Positions 48,360 to 61,205 are shown, counted from the stretch's first letter. The stretch: 64,000 nt of DNA from Phallusia mammillata (GCA_003260075.1 QLIY01000426.1:31540-95539), one strand, 5' to 3'. The notes: generated by a model from the letters alone, not told the origin. Numbers and translations are program-made.

Positions 48360-48370
48360 TTTTAACTCAG
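48360..48370 (+). promoter_or_regulatory. Splice acceptor 20 bases before the integrin start
   Basis: A TTTTTAACTCAG acceptor ends at 48370, leaving a 20-base leader before the ATG at 48391. Such a short leader fits trans-splicing of a spliced leader, common in ascidians, but a cis-spliced 5' exon is equally allowed. Confidence 0.4.
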
Positions 48371-48390
48371 GCGTTGATAACTTATTAATC

Positions 48391-51198
48391 ATGCATTATT
48401 GTTCGCTGATCTGTTTATTTGTAATTTCTGCTCTGACTACAGTTTTTGGTAAGTTTTCAAAGGAGTTTTTTTTGTTTTATGAACAGGCAGTTTGTTAAAT
48501 ATTTTTGTCAACAAATGTATTTTGTTAAAAAAGAGATTAAAGTTTGTAGTTTGGGCTACATAGTTTAAATGATTTGCTGTGTATTCGGTACTTGCATATC
48601 TGAAGTCAGAGTATTGTTGTAAAATTATTTAAAAACACGGTGTTGTTTTAACTTTTTTTGCAGGAGCGGCAAATCTTTGTGTGGACACAAAAGCAAATTC
48701 ATGTGGTGAATGTATTTCATTACCAGGGTGTGCCTGGTGTGAATACCCTGTAAGTATTTCATTTGTAATCATGTTTTTTTTACAAAAAGTAGACTAAACA
48801 CTTGCCTTTTCAATGTTTTCTGCAACAAATAGAGCTACTGAAAATTGGACACTAATCTTTGGCTCATTCTAGAACAGTGGTTCTTAACCGGTGGGAAATT
48901 TCCCACTAGTGGGAAATTTAATGTTTTCAGAGGGAAATTATCTATGTCAGGTGACCAAACTCGGGCCCGAGGGTGGAACCCGGCTTTGAATTAATCGTTG
49001 AATGTTACTTTACTAATATTTTTTCCACAAAAAAACATGTAAGATTATTTTCAGCAAGGCTTACAAGACACATACAAATCCAAAGGCCGTTTGTTACATC
49101 ACAGACAAGATTAAAAGTATCAATGACTTTGCTGTTGTGCACGAATAAAAGCCTTTCCTTTGTTGATTGTGATGCAATAAATGACTATTGCAAGTAGAGG
49201 AGACTCTTCAAAATTCCAAAAACTTTAATCTCTCACAGAAGCACTATTTAAACTAAATAAGATTGCAGTATACCTTTGGAGTTCCAGACCAAATCGCTTC
49301 ACAAAATTATTTCATTAAAAGGATACTTTTTTTTGTTAACGTAGGGCACAAAACATCAGTATAAAAATAACACAGGGAGAAATTCGAAGTTGGTGGTTGA
49401 CTTTAGTGGGAAACCACACCAAAAAGGTTAAGAACCACTGTTCTAGAACATTTATGTCATGTTCAAACATTGGTGTGTTTTAGCATATGATTTATTGTTT
49501 CTTTTTATCAGGAATATGCAAACAATCCAAATGCAGTCATATCTCGCTGTGATTTACCAGAAAACCTTGAATTTGAGGGATGTCCAAAAGGCAGTATTAT
49601 GAATCCAACCTCAACACAAAATGCAACGCGTAAGTTAAAAATGAAACCTCTGTTTTTGATGTTGAAAATAAGTAAAATCGCAGCCAATGGATTTATGTTT
49701 CATGACCTTACACTGTCTTGCTTGATTTTAAATATTTGCTTTCCATTAGAAAACAAAGAACATTCCAATGTTGGTGAGTTGGATGTTGGCAAGGCAACTC
49801 AAATCCGTCCCCAACTAATTAAAAGCAAAATAAGACCAGGTAAACTATCCGCTGTAACTAATACGCTTTCCAAATGTATTTTTTGTTAAAAACAAGGTAC
49901 ATACATCCAACATACAACACATATTATGCTAGATCCCCTTTGTACTAAAGTTGAACTTTTTTCTTCGTATTGTTAAAAAAAACATTTAGGCCTTTGATGC
50001 CATATTTTTGTGTTAAAAAAATTATGATGGACTTGTTGTTGAAAATGAGCAAAATAAATGCTGTTTTTACTTATAGTTTTGTTTTTCTGTTTTAAGGGAA
50101 TTGTACTATGCTTTATCGGAAAAGTGTCAATTACCCTTTTTTTAAGTATGCACACTTCAATAGAAAATAAAAATTTTACATTGTTTTTTTGGCCCATTGG
50201 TTAATTCATAGGTATTCAAAATTTAGGTTATTGCATATTTAATCCAAAAGTGTTACCAGTGTTCCAAGTACAAACCAATACGAATAATTTTCAGACAAAT
50301 TTTACACTTCCTAAAGGTGGTAATTGACATTCTTCCAATTATTAGGTGATCCTCTCACTGTCCGTCTATCATTCAAACAAGCAGAAGATTACCCAGTTGA
50401 TCTTTATTACTTGCTTGATTTATCCAACTCCATGGAAAACGATCTTGAGTCATTACGAGCCCTCGGACAAACTTTGGGAGAAAGTATGCAAAACATCACA
50501 CGTGATTTCCGGCTTGGTTTTGGATCCTTTATTGACAAAACTGTGATGCCCTTTATCTCCACTGTTCCATCCAAGTAAGTGGTTGTTTGATTTTTTTTAA
50601 TTTAAAATCCGCTAGTTACCAAGTAAAGTAAGACAAGTTAGAATGGAACTCATCTTGTATGGACTTTTTAAAATAGTTTTTGTTGAAATTTGTCAGGGGG
50701 CCTTTGGCAATACAATCTCAGGTGCACTGTGTATAAAAGGAGACTTTTTAGAAGAGAGTTAGTTATCTAAAATAATTTGCAGTTATATGTTGCCTACATT
50801 AAAATACTTATGACTACATATTTTAGTACACAGAAAGGCAGGTACAGAAGAATTACTATCTAAAAAATAACAAGGGAGTTCATATATCATGGTTATGCTG
50901 GTAACCATGTATTATAACATTTATCAAGCTAAATATGCCTGCTGGCAATAAAGAACATTGAGTAGTTAATCCTATATCAGCCTACCTTTAAAAATGATTG
51001 CCTTTTTTGTGATGTGTAAGTGTAATGTCATAACATTGAGTAATCGATTATAAAATGTGTTTTGCTCTTAACTTGATGTGTTTAACCATGTTTGGTATAA
51101 AGTACACCAATAATGTCTGTTCACAGCTGTGTTTATCTTGAAAGAAACACTCACACTACATTTAATCAATACTTAATGAATTATAAAAAAGTGGCCTA

Positions 51199-51256
<58 letters not shown>

Positions 51257-54200
51257 AGTTGTAAATGTTGTAAGTAATAAAATACAAGTAAATTGTTTTG
51301 GAGCCTTTTTACATTCAAATTATTTCTCAGTTTTACCAACAATTGTGAGATTGTCAGAAACTTAAATATGAGGCGGCCATGTTTGTTTTCAAGTCAGAAA
51401 GTTAGAGACAGATGTAAAAGAGATTACAGTAACAAGGTATTGTGAAGATTTTGAAGATTTTAAAACACATTTAGCAGATCTTAGAAAAGAAAGAACACAT
51501 CAACATTGCAATTGAACCAAGACCAACAAGAAAGTAAATAAGTTTTTATTTGTTTAGGTAAATTCTGTGAGCTAAAATAAAAAACATCATAAGCAAGTTG
51601 AATAAATAGTTTACAGAAATGAATTGACCATTACACCAAGTGTAAATAAACATCTTAAGAATGAATTTTGACCCATTTTTATTTTTGCAAAGTGGTCCTT
51701 AAATGGAAATTCCTTGAAATTCCAGAGGTTAAAATTTATAGCTAGGTAAAGAGGATTATAAATCAAAAGTCTGCCTCTTGTTGTAGTACAGCAGTTAACA
51801 CTTGTTTTTTGCTTGTTAGAATTGACAATCCATGCAGTGAGGCAGCACCTTGTGTAAAAACCTACAGTTTCCATAACGATCTGCCTCTAACCCCTGAAAT
51901 TGAAGCTTTTGTGAACAAAGTAAAGGATGTTACGCATTCCTCAAATCTGGATAATCCTGAGGGTGGATTGGATGCTATGATGCAAGCTATTGTGTGCCAG
52001 GTAAACTTTTTTTTTATTAAAAAATACACTTGTAAGATTATAATTTTTTAAGACAATCTTTTTATTTTTAAATTTTTTTTGGTCAATAACAAATTTCGGA
52101 CTGTGGTGATTTTTAATGCTGGTGTGGATGCGTTAAGTGGGTTAGGAAAAAGAGTGGCCCAATCGAAGACCAAAAAAACATGGTTGTACTTGTATTTGTG
52201 CAAAACCATTTTTTTAAAAGACCTTCCACAAAAACTTAGGCCTGGACATAATGGTGGTAGTACGAAAACGTTAATAGAAAACAACAACCTATAATGAAAC
52301 ATTTTCAATGGATTTTCTGAAAAACTTAAATATAAAAGTAAGCTGATTTTTACTATCAAACTGTATTTTTTGCTACAGGACCAAATTAACTGGAGAAAAG
52401 ATGCCACACATTTGCTGGTATATTCAACTGATGCAGGATTTCATTATGCTGGGGATGGAAAACTTGGTGGAATTGTTCTTCCCAATGATGGTTATTGTTA
52501 CCTTGACAACCGAGGGCACTACACAAAAGCCAATGAAATGGTAAGTTTTGATTTTCACTTGATCTATGTCAGAAGTTTTCTGTGTGAACATAACCCAAAA
52601 TATGTTTTTTTGTGGGCTCTAGGCCACTGCTCTGAGGTTTTTAAATGACATTTTTAAATAAATTCTGACTGACTTTTCATGTTTATAGGATTACCCGTCA
52701 ATTGGCCATCTGGTGAAGAAAATTTCCAAACACAACATACAACCAATCTTTGCCGTCACTGAAAATGTCATCCAAACATACAGTGTATGTGTAATCAGAT
52801 AATTCACAAAACAATATAAAATGCTGCAGACAGTGCACACTGTTTCGACCTATAAGGTCTCATCAGTGCAGCTGGTGACCGAAGATAGGCATTGGCTAGT
52901 GCAGCCATCCAACACACTCCAGGTTGTTGGGAGTAACAGGCTAAAATTTATATGTTTTTTTTGTAACTGCAGAATCTTCAAAAGATGATTCCCAAATCAG
53001 TTGTTGGGCAACTGACCTCAGATTCATCGAATATCATTGACTTGATTCAGGATGCCTACAATGCTTTGAAGGGAAAGGTAAGGAAGTGATTTTTATGAAA
53101 ACTTTTTAACAAAAGTCCCATTATAGGGCAGGTATAAAGTTTGTTTTTCAAGTGATTTGGTAAAAGTCATTCAAAACATGTTCATCTTAGCTAACTTTTT
53201 TATGAGTAATTAGTTTGACCTTTTTTAGTATAGCACTCAGCCACTACATTGTCGTCACATTTTATAGTTTTACACAGTCTGTAAAAGCTAAACTATCATC
53301 ATAACAATATATTTTATAGGTTATTCTGGAAGTTTCTGCCCCATCCGGTGTTACCATTAGCGACCAGACTGCATACTGTAGCAGTGGAAAGGCAGATGGA
53401 CTTGAGTGTGATGGTGTGAAGATAGGAGATGTGGTAAGTTATATAACTATAATAACCCAGAATATATTGACTACTTTCAATCATTGCTACTCTTGGAAGC
53501 ATGTGTCATTATGTTTTTCTTTTTTGTGGGAATGTATAGTGGTTTGAACCAACAACAAAATTGGCCGCCTTAAAAATAGCCGAATCAAATCCTGTATTTG
53601 GAACACTATTCATTGATCTGTTTAATTTTAATGCAATACAATGTCCCAAATTGATGAAAAAAGCGACATACTTTATGTTTCAAACATTTTGGCAAATCCT
53701 TATCACTGATGATGGATGGAGCATTTTCCGAAACATTTGAATAATAAAGCATGTTGCTTTTTACAGATATTTGCGCTGTTAGATTCATCACTAAATCCTG
53801 AGCTGTTTTGTTACTTTCACACTCTTTCATGTATTGATACTGATTTCTATTGTATTTTGTCCTGTAGGTGAATTTCACTCTCAGTATTTCAACTGATACT
53901 TGTCTCACGAAACCCATCAATGTCAGTGTGTCACCTTATGGTTACAACGAGGAGGTAATTATCACCCTTAGCCCCCTATGTAACTGTGAATGCACCCAGG
54001 ATGAAGCTCCCAACAATTGCACTGGTAAGTTGTAAAAAACCAGAAAAGTTTTACTGCTTTAAGTTGGCACACATCAATAGAAGTAATTGGACCAATGAGT
54101 AAAGGAAAACTAGACATAACAACTTAATAAATATTTAAATAAAGATCTCAATGACAATATCAAATTAGTAACGGCTAAATTGTATATTTTAGCCGCTAAA

Positions 54201-57200
54201 TAATGCAAAAACTTCTAATTTATCCAAAGCCATTTCTTATTTACTTTCACGGCAATGGTTAAAACAAGAAACAAAGTATAACTTTTTTCCCTGATTGCCA
54301 CAGGTCACGGTGCTTATGAATGTGGAGCCTGTGTATGTAACGAAGGATTCACGGGACTGGACTGCTCATGCGATCAACAAGATGAAGCCGGGATTGAATC
54401 TTACCTTGTCAACTGCACAGATGCTAAGACTGGTGTTGTGTGTAGTGACAGAGGTGAATGCCAATGTGGAAGTTGTATATGCAAGTAAGTGACTTTTCTG
54501 TTGTGGTTAAAAGGATGGTAGGTCAGATGACTTTCACTCTGAGCGATTTGTGTAATTTAGGGGCAAGCACACATTTCGCCTACATTAGATTATGTCTTGG
54601 ACAAACAGCTACTTATTTCTTTTTAACCATAAAAATGTGGACTGTGAGGAAAAAAATTTTGACAACCTTAAAGGATAATACAAAGAAATTTATTTTGTTT
54701 AGTTTAGTACCTGTCTTTCGTTTCCTTATGCCTAAAATAAACACCTGTGTATTCTAACATCGATTTTTTACAGGCAATTTGCTGACCGAAAAATTGATGG
54801 AAAATATTGTGAATGTGACAACACTACTTGTGACCGTGTGTATGGAAAAATATGTAACGGTAAGTTCAAACTGTTGTGTGTGCGGCATTGATGCCAGTTC
54901 GGATAATTGCATTGACGCAATTTGACAAACTTTTCATGTGAATAACTGTATTGCTATGTAGTAGAAATCAAACAAACCAACATAATGTTAGCCTTTACCA
55001 CATGTTTTACCATAAAATACCGTGATAATGCTTAAGTCATTAGAGACTGTTTACAGTTTGCACCAGTTAATGTCTGCCAAGTGTCGCCCCAGACACTCAC
55101 CCACCACGCACTTGCTGCATGGGCTGTTTAACCTCGACGTACATTAACGGGCAGCCCCATTTTTGATCAAAAACTTTTGACGTTAATTTACGTCAATCTG
55201 CACTCTACACAAAACGTCTTTGGACGTAGATGTACGTCAACCGCGCTGAAAGTGTGACTGAGTTCAGCCACAAAACGGAACTATTCTGCGACGCCCTTGG
55301 AAAAGGGGGGGGGGAGCATTGATGCCAGTTCGGATAATTGCATTGACGCAATTTGGCAAACTTTTCATGTGAATAACTGTATTGTTATGTAGTAGAAATC
55401 AAACGAACCAACATAATCCCTTCACCACATGTTTTACCATAAAATACCGTGATAATGCTTAAGTCATTAGAGACTGTTTACAGTTTGCACCAGTTAATGT
55501 CTGCCAAGTGTCGCCCCAGACACTCACCCACCACGCACTTGCTGCATGGGCTGTTTAACCTCGACGTACATTAACGGGCAGCCCCATTTTTGATCAAAAA
55601 CTTTTGACGTTAATTTACGTCAATCCACACTCTACGCAAAACGTCTTTGGACGTAGGTATACGTCAACCGCGCTAAAAGTGTAACTGAGTTCAGCCACCA
55701 AACGAAACTATTCTGCGACGCCCTTGGAAAATTAAAACGACGCACCAAGGCTTCGCGACGCACTGTTTGAGAACTACTGCTATAGGCTACACTGTTCAGT
55801 TGTTTACTTCATGGTACCAGGGCAGGGGCTACATCAGTAAGAAACTTGGAGATTTGATCAAGTTTATTTCAATTCTTAAATTGGTCGTTTCATCGATATC
55901 GCCGTGCAAAACCAACCAGCGACCGATGATAGTTTTATTGCGGGGGGGGGGGCCGGTTTACACAATTACATGATCACAAGTCATTACAGACTGATGTGGT
56001 GAATAGCACAATACGACACACAAAAGAGTAAAAGTTGTACATGTACAGTATACTTTATAGAAAGGTGGACAAACTTTGAGGCTTTATTAAACTTAACAGC
56101 GCTTTAGAAAACCGTTCATCTCGTGAAACTCACAACAAACCTGTTTTAATGCAGATTTGGGAAAATGTAACTGTGGAAAGTGCGAGTGCAAGGAAGGCTG
56201 GACTGGAAACGCATGTGAGTGTACGTTGGACGAATCGACCTGTTACGATCCCAACAAGGACAAAAACAACGATACGAAACCTTGTAGTGGAAATGGAGAA
56301 TGCATGTGCGGGGCCTGTGAATGCAAAACGAACACCAATGGAATTAAGGTACGACGCCTATATATTTCCCTAAAAAAGGGCCCTAAACTAGTAAGGTAAC
56401 TAAATGTCCTGCCTAATTTAGGGGGGGGGGTATGTGCGGAGCTTGTGAATGCAAAACGAACACAAATGGAATTAAGGTACGACGCCTAAACATTTCCCTG
56501 AAAAAGGGCCCTAAACTAGTAAGGTAACTAAATGTCCTGCCTAATTTAATTGACTGACTAGCTGTCCCGTTTAGGCTTGTCGTTGATGCAATGTCCTACA
56601 AACAGACTCCGCAGAAATTTTGTCAACGAACAGTAAAATAGCAAGTTTTTGTCAACGAACAGTAAAATATCAAGTTTATAAAGCAAACTTAACTGATGAC
56701 GTATTACTCTTACTGTGACGTAACAAACAATCTTTGCCAAACACATTGTGTGCCAACTAAACCATGAATTGCGAGCGATGGTAAAAATAAAAACTCTTAC
56801 TTGGTGTACGTGGATGTTCATGTACGTATGCAAACCAAGAAAGGATAAAAAAATATTATTATACGTACACATTTAGATTTTAAACTTTTTTTTACCCACA
56901 GTTCCGTGGTCAGTACTGCGAAACGTCGCCAGGTGGCGCATGTGACATCCATAGAGATTGTATTCAGTGTTGGGCATTCGGAACTGGTACCTACAATACC
57001 AGTGAGTTATGCCAAGATAACTGCGCTAAATACAACGTTACTGTGGTAAGTGGAGAACTATTTGCAATAGCATAAGTAAGTTTTTAACATTTCTTTGCAC
57101 TTTTTTTAATGTAAACTTCGCCAAAATGCATATTTAGCGTTTTTGCGCCTACGTTGGTGACATTTCAACAATCGTCAATTACCATACAAAACTTCATCGA

Positions 57201-58938
57201 ACTGTTCTATATGGTTTAGCTCGGGGGGGGGGGGATCGTGAATTACCATACAAAACTTCATCGAACTGTTCTATATGGTTTAGCTCGGAGATGAGGGAAG
57301 CGCCTACCAACAAGAATGTCGATTCACTGATCTTTCTGATGACTGTGTGTTCAACGTGTATTACGCCGAAGTTGGTGACGTCATCATGGTTGACGTAGAT
57401 AAGGAGAAAAGTAAGTTTGGTGTTGATGTCTGTCTTTAGTGCAAGGGTACTTTGAATATTGACAATAGCTGGTTGATTTGGTTTAAAAAGAGATACATTT
57501 AATAGTTCACCCAAAGTTGTAAACAGGCCTGAAATTGGAGCCCGAACCCGAAATCACAAGCCCGAAACCCGTCCCGAACCCGAATCGTTTCTGAGAAGCC
57601 TGTTTAGGCCCGAAAATTTGATTGACACGCCTACAAAAGACAATTGGTCATTAACCAGGCGTTTTAGGGCTTTTTAATATTAGGCAGGTCCAGCAACTGG
57701 GCTACTTATCTAGATAAATTTATTTAAAAAAAAATACTGACACAGAGTGCAAAATCCGGCCCGTTTTTCGAAGAAACCTAAGTCCGAACCCGGCCCGAAA
57801 AGCCCGACCCGGCTTACAACCCTGAGCTCACCTTCAAAATTATGTTAGGTTGTTAACAGCAACTGTAGGCAATAGTGTTACTCGAGCCATAATGCTAAAC
57901 ATAAAACTGTGGATTTTAAAAAAATTCAAAAGTCCCCCATATGATAAGGTGTATGTCTTATCATTTTTCAAAAAATAACGTCCTTTCTGCTACAGAACCT
58001 TGAAATTCCTTTGTTGGGCGTTAAAATATTTTGGGAAACACTGTTAACAAACAAAGCATTTGCCCCACTATATCTATTTCTTTGCTAAGTTTGAGTTGTT
58101 TGATAATGTATCACAGAATGCATCACAAGCATCGACCCAACTTACATTATTATCGGCATCATCGCCGCCATCGTCGGCATCGGCTTGGCTATCCTCCTTA
58201 TTTGGAAACTTCTTACCTCAATCAAGGATGCCAGGGAATACAAAAACTTCCAGAAGGATGCTCAGAATCCGAAATGGCAGGGCGTAAGTGTTGTGACCAT
58301 TTTGTGTTGTTGTTTTCGTTTTAGGAAACGGGTTTCAAATAAGCATACAATGTAATAAGAAATGAATTTAAAGGAGGGAAAGGGCGTTTTAAGCCGNTTA
58401 CCTCAATCAAGGATGCCAGGGAATACAAAAACTTCCAGAAGGATGCTCAGAATCCGAAATGGCAGGGCGTAAGTGTTGTGACCATTTTGTGTTGTTGTTT
58501 TCGTTTTAGGAAACGGGTTTCAAATAAGCATACAATGTAATAAGAAATGAATTTAAAGGAGGGAAAGGGCGTTTTAAGCCGGATGTGAAACCGTATTACA
58601 AAACTGTACCCCAACCTAAATAGCCCTAACCGTCAGTTTTTTCAGAAACAAAGGCGCTGGTGCTCTTTACGCCACCTGTCGGAATTTGCTTTAACAGTAA
58701 CAGTATTTAAGAGCTTAATGAACGAACTAGCTTTGTTGCTAGATTTAAATGCAGAATTTGTTCTCAGTACCCCTAACCTTTGTGAACCACCCATGTAAAC
58801 TCAACATCAAAAAAACATTAGTCATTTAATCACGTGATATTTTCTACGTTACAGGGAGAAAATCCAATCTTTAAGAAGGCAACTTCGACATTCCGCAATC
58901 CAATGTACACTGGTGGCAAACCAACCGCCAATCTGTAA
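48391..58938 (+). CDS. ITGB: Integrin beta subunit (beta-1 like), 18 coding exons
   Basis: Type I membrane adhesion receptor that pairs with an integrin alpha chain. Exons: 48391-48448, 48664-48749, 49512-49629, 49750-49839, 50346-50574, 51820-52000, 52379-52540, 52689-52784, 52973-53077, 53320-53433, 53868-54024, 54304-54484, 54774-54859, 56155-56348, 56902-57045, 57284-57410, 58117-58283, 58855-58938. The phases sum to 792 codons. Order: signal peptide ([16 protein letters not shown]), PSI domain, betaA domain with the MIDAS motif DLSNSM, specificity loop, [16 protein letters not shown], hybrid domain, cysteine-rich I-EGF modules (exons 11-15), tail domain, a TM helix rich in I and G (exon 17) and a cytoplasmic tail [12 protein letters not shown] with NPIF and NPMY. 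The first motif has Phe instead of the usual Tyr. Allelic duplications disturb the ends of exons 14, 16 and 17. Which vertebrate paralogue it matches best was not resolved. Confidence 0.95.
48875..49440. mobile_element. Non-autonomous hAT-like element in integrin intron 2
   Basis: Perfect 15-bp inverted ends CAGTGGTTCTTAACC and GGTTAAGAACCACTG, and a perfect 8-bp target duplication TTCTAGAA at 48867-48874 and 49441-49448. Length 566 bp. An interior open frame (48973-49197) could be decayed transposase. The identical ends suggest recent insertion. Confidence 0.85.
51205..51252. repeat. Poly-G run of 48 in integrin intron 5
   Basis: Uninterrupted G without a visible duplicate on either side; probably a placeholder for unresolved sequence. 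Confidence 0.6.
52823..52872 (-). ncRNA. Hammerhead ribozyme motif, complete core (repeat R2)
   Basis: Read on the minus strand the order is GCTGCA, CTGATGA, GACC-TTATA-GGTC, GAAAC, AGT-GTGC-ACT, GTC, TGCAGC. Helix I pairs GCTGCA with TGCAGC (six pairs). Helix II pairs GACC with GGTC around a five-base loop. Helix III pairs ACAGT with ACTGT around GTGC. The core CUGAUGA/GAAA and cleavage triplet GUC are canonical, with cleavage expected between 52829 and 52828. It is type I, open at helix I. The neighbours are integrin exons 8 and 9; the ribozyme is antisense to the gene, so it would act only in a minus-strand transcript. Two mutated relatives lie at 24388-24543 and 39287-39575. Such motifs are known in Penelope-like elements and SINE-like retroelements. 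Confidence 0.8.
53640..53765 (+). repeat. Dispersed repeat R5 with hammerhead-like core, plus copy
   Basis: CTGATGA at 53706-53712 is followed by T, a GGA...TCC hairpin and GAAAC (53730-53734), then AATAAAGCATGTTGCTTTTT. One extra U between core and helix II departs from the canonical fold. The related minus copy is at 38362-38435. It is in integrin intron 10. Confidence 0.5.
54885..55730. repeat. About 415-bp allelic duplication in integrin intron 13
   Basis: 54885-55300 recurs at 55316-55730 after the G10 run at 55305-55314. The content includes many TACGTC/GACGTA words. A hAT-like right end (GTTTGAGAACTACTG) follows at about 55765-55779. Confidence 0.8.
56304..56550. repeat. Duplicated 3' end of integrin exon 14 around a G10 run
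   Basis: 56304-56420 recurs at 56432-56550 after the G run at 56421-56430. The second copy lacks the front of the exon and should not be used as an exon. Confidence 0.85.
57171..57292. repeat. Allelic duplication at the integrin exon 16 acceptor
   Basis: 57171-57222 recurs at 57235-57286 after the G12 run at 57223-57234. The second copy carries the real continuation of exon 16. Confidence 0.85.
57527..57825. repeat. Degenerate CCCGAAC-rich repeat in integrin intron 16
   Basis: Dense CCCGAACC and GCCCGA words lie at both edges, with an AT-rich centre containing CCAGCAACTGGGCTACTTA. Similar sequence occurs in inverted orientation at 35930-36085 and weaker at 17960-18040. Probably an old transposable element. 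Confidence 0.5.
58216..58580. repeat. Contig overlap across integrin exon 17, joined by n
   Basis: 58216-58396 and 58398-58580 are nearly identical and meet at the n at 58397. The second partial exon copy (58398-58465) is an artefact. Confidence 0.9.
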
Positions 58939-60615
58939 ATACCACTGTACAGTGTTGATCTCTCCTAACTGGCGTTCTGGCCACAGGGTGGCATCAGGCT
59001 ACTGCTTTTTTGACTTTTGTTTCCAGCATCCATATTTGATTTCTATGTATCGGCGTGTGCTTGCGTTGGTACGCCGAGAATGTGTTTTTATTTTTGCCAA
59101 ATATTTGTGAGTTTGATTGGGCCTTTGATGTATGGAAAATGATAAGATACAGTGGTCCCCAACCTTTTTTGAAGAATCCCTCCCTTAACAAACATAATAT
59201 TTCATTCCGCCCTAATTACCACAAAGAAATGCTAAACCATACAAAGATAATTAAAAAATAGGTCTTTTATTACCTTCACAGGTCGTATTTCCACAGGTTT
59301 TTATTTACAAACCACATGTACAAATTTAAAATATATTCTTCCCCCATGTTTTAAATTTCTCCCCGGATCCAAAAGTTACGTACAAGTATCCCGGTCGTAT
59401 TTGTGCTTTGAACTGTGGGTTTAAATTGCCTTAAGCGTCACCAGTCCTATTAAATCCGACCAACGACTCCACCGTCTCTTACTTTGGTGCTAACTTAATA
59501 CCCTACTACCCTTAGGCTTTTCAGAGCAGCTTAACACCCAGGATCCCTAAAAAAACATTAGGGTTGTTTGGACTTTGTACCAATACGGCGCTACCGTTGC
59601 TCAAAGCTTGTACCATTTAACAGCATTTTATGTTTGTTATTTTGCATGTATATTAAGTGTTGCGGCCATGTTTTATAGGTTTACGTTACTTTTTTGCCTT
59701 TTATCCAATATTGATCATGAGTTAATGAAATTTTACACTAATTTATGATTGAAAACTACTTACAATAGGGTAGCGCAAATCACCTAGTATTTTAAACCGC
59801 CAATTTTGCCTTTGAAAGTGTTTTAATAATACGTACACTTTTTTGCATGCACGTTGGCCAAGAACATAGACAATAAACATATTTAATACAACAACAGCTA
59901 ATATCAATCGACATGCTTTGCCCTGAGATTTACAACCGCTCGATGGCGCAAGTGACAACTTTTATTTTTCCATGTTTGTGTCTTATAACTTTGCTCACGT
60001 TTTATTATCTTCCACCAGTATTACAATTCCGCAATCGACCAACGTAATTAATCTCGCATCCATTGTTTAACATCAAGTTGCTACAAAATCAAAAACCATT
60101 CTTTTTCATGGAATTTTAGCTTGCTAATTACTGTAGTCCTAACTTTGATTCTAATTTTGTGTTGTAAACTTCTTAATCACACTTTATGTATCAATTTTTT
60201 GTACTTAGTTAATTCAATCGCCGTACACCTTAAACTGCCCCTTTTTGTATAAATGCTTTTTTTGTTTCACCGTATAACCCTACTTCTCTATGCTGGTACT
60301 AATGAATTTACTTTTAGTAATGTGTACGATCGTTCGGTTAGGTACAGTAATAAAATGATAAGGCAATTTTTCAAATAAAAGCGAGTCAGAGAACGAAAAT
60401 GGTTCTGTACTTTTTTCTTGACAAAGTGACAACAACAACAACAATCAATAGCACAAATTAACTCAAAGACGAGCAATACATGGAAAAACTGAAACACTTA
60501 AAATTCTTTGAATGGTTTTTGATTAATATCTTGAAGGATTGTAAAGAAATGTCGTGGGTCAACTCCGTTTCTTAACCCTTTTACTACATAGGCCTACACT
60601 ACTTTTCAAAAAGGA

Positions 60616-60706
60616 AAACCATTTTCACTAAAAATTTTGGTATACGTTGACAGTTAAATGTTGTGACGTAAAGTAGAGTACAATAATCGGGCGAAAAAAT
60701 GCTGAA

Positions 60707-60784
<78 letters not shown>

Positions 60785-61205
60785 CGAACACATATTTTGG
60801 ATTTAGGCAACTGCTAACTGCCGACCACCCGACAAAATTTAGCGTCAGTTTATAGTTTGACTAAGCATAAAACATAACACAACGTATTTCTGACAAAACA
60901 TTTTTTTCTAGTTTACAAAAATATAGGGGGGGGGGCCATTTTCACTAAAAAATTTGGTATACGTTGACAGTTAACTGTTGTGACGTAAAGTAGAGTACAA
61001 TAATCGGGCGAAAAAATGCTGAATTTATGCACAGAACCCAAGCAAAGCCTTTTCATTTCTGAACACATATTTTGGATTTAGGCTACTGCTAACTGCCATC
61101 ATCCGACAAAATTTAGCGTCAGTTTATAGTTTGCCTAAGCATAAAACAGAGCACAACGTATTTCTGACAAAACATTTTTTTCTAGTTTACAAAAATATAG
61201 CTGCA
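60616..61205. repeat. Allelic duplication with a poly-G replacing sequence
   Basis: The block from 60616 recurs from 60936 after a G10 run (60926-60935). In the first copy 78 G (60707-60784) stand where the second copy has 37 ordinary bases (61024-61060), direct evidence that the long runs are placeholders. Confidence 0.85.

Noticed and set aside
54885-55730. A real 415-bp tandem repeat in the integrin intron
   Set aside because: Divided by a G10 run in the same way as the clearly artefactual coding duplications.
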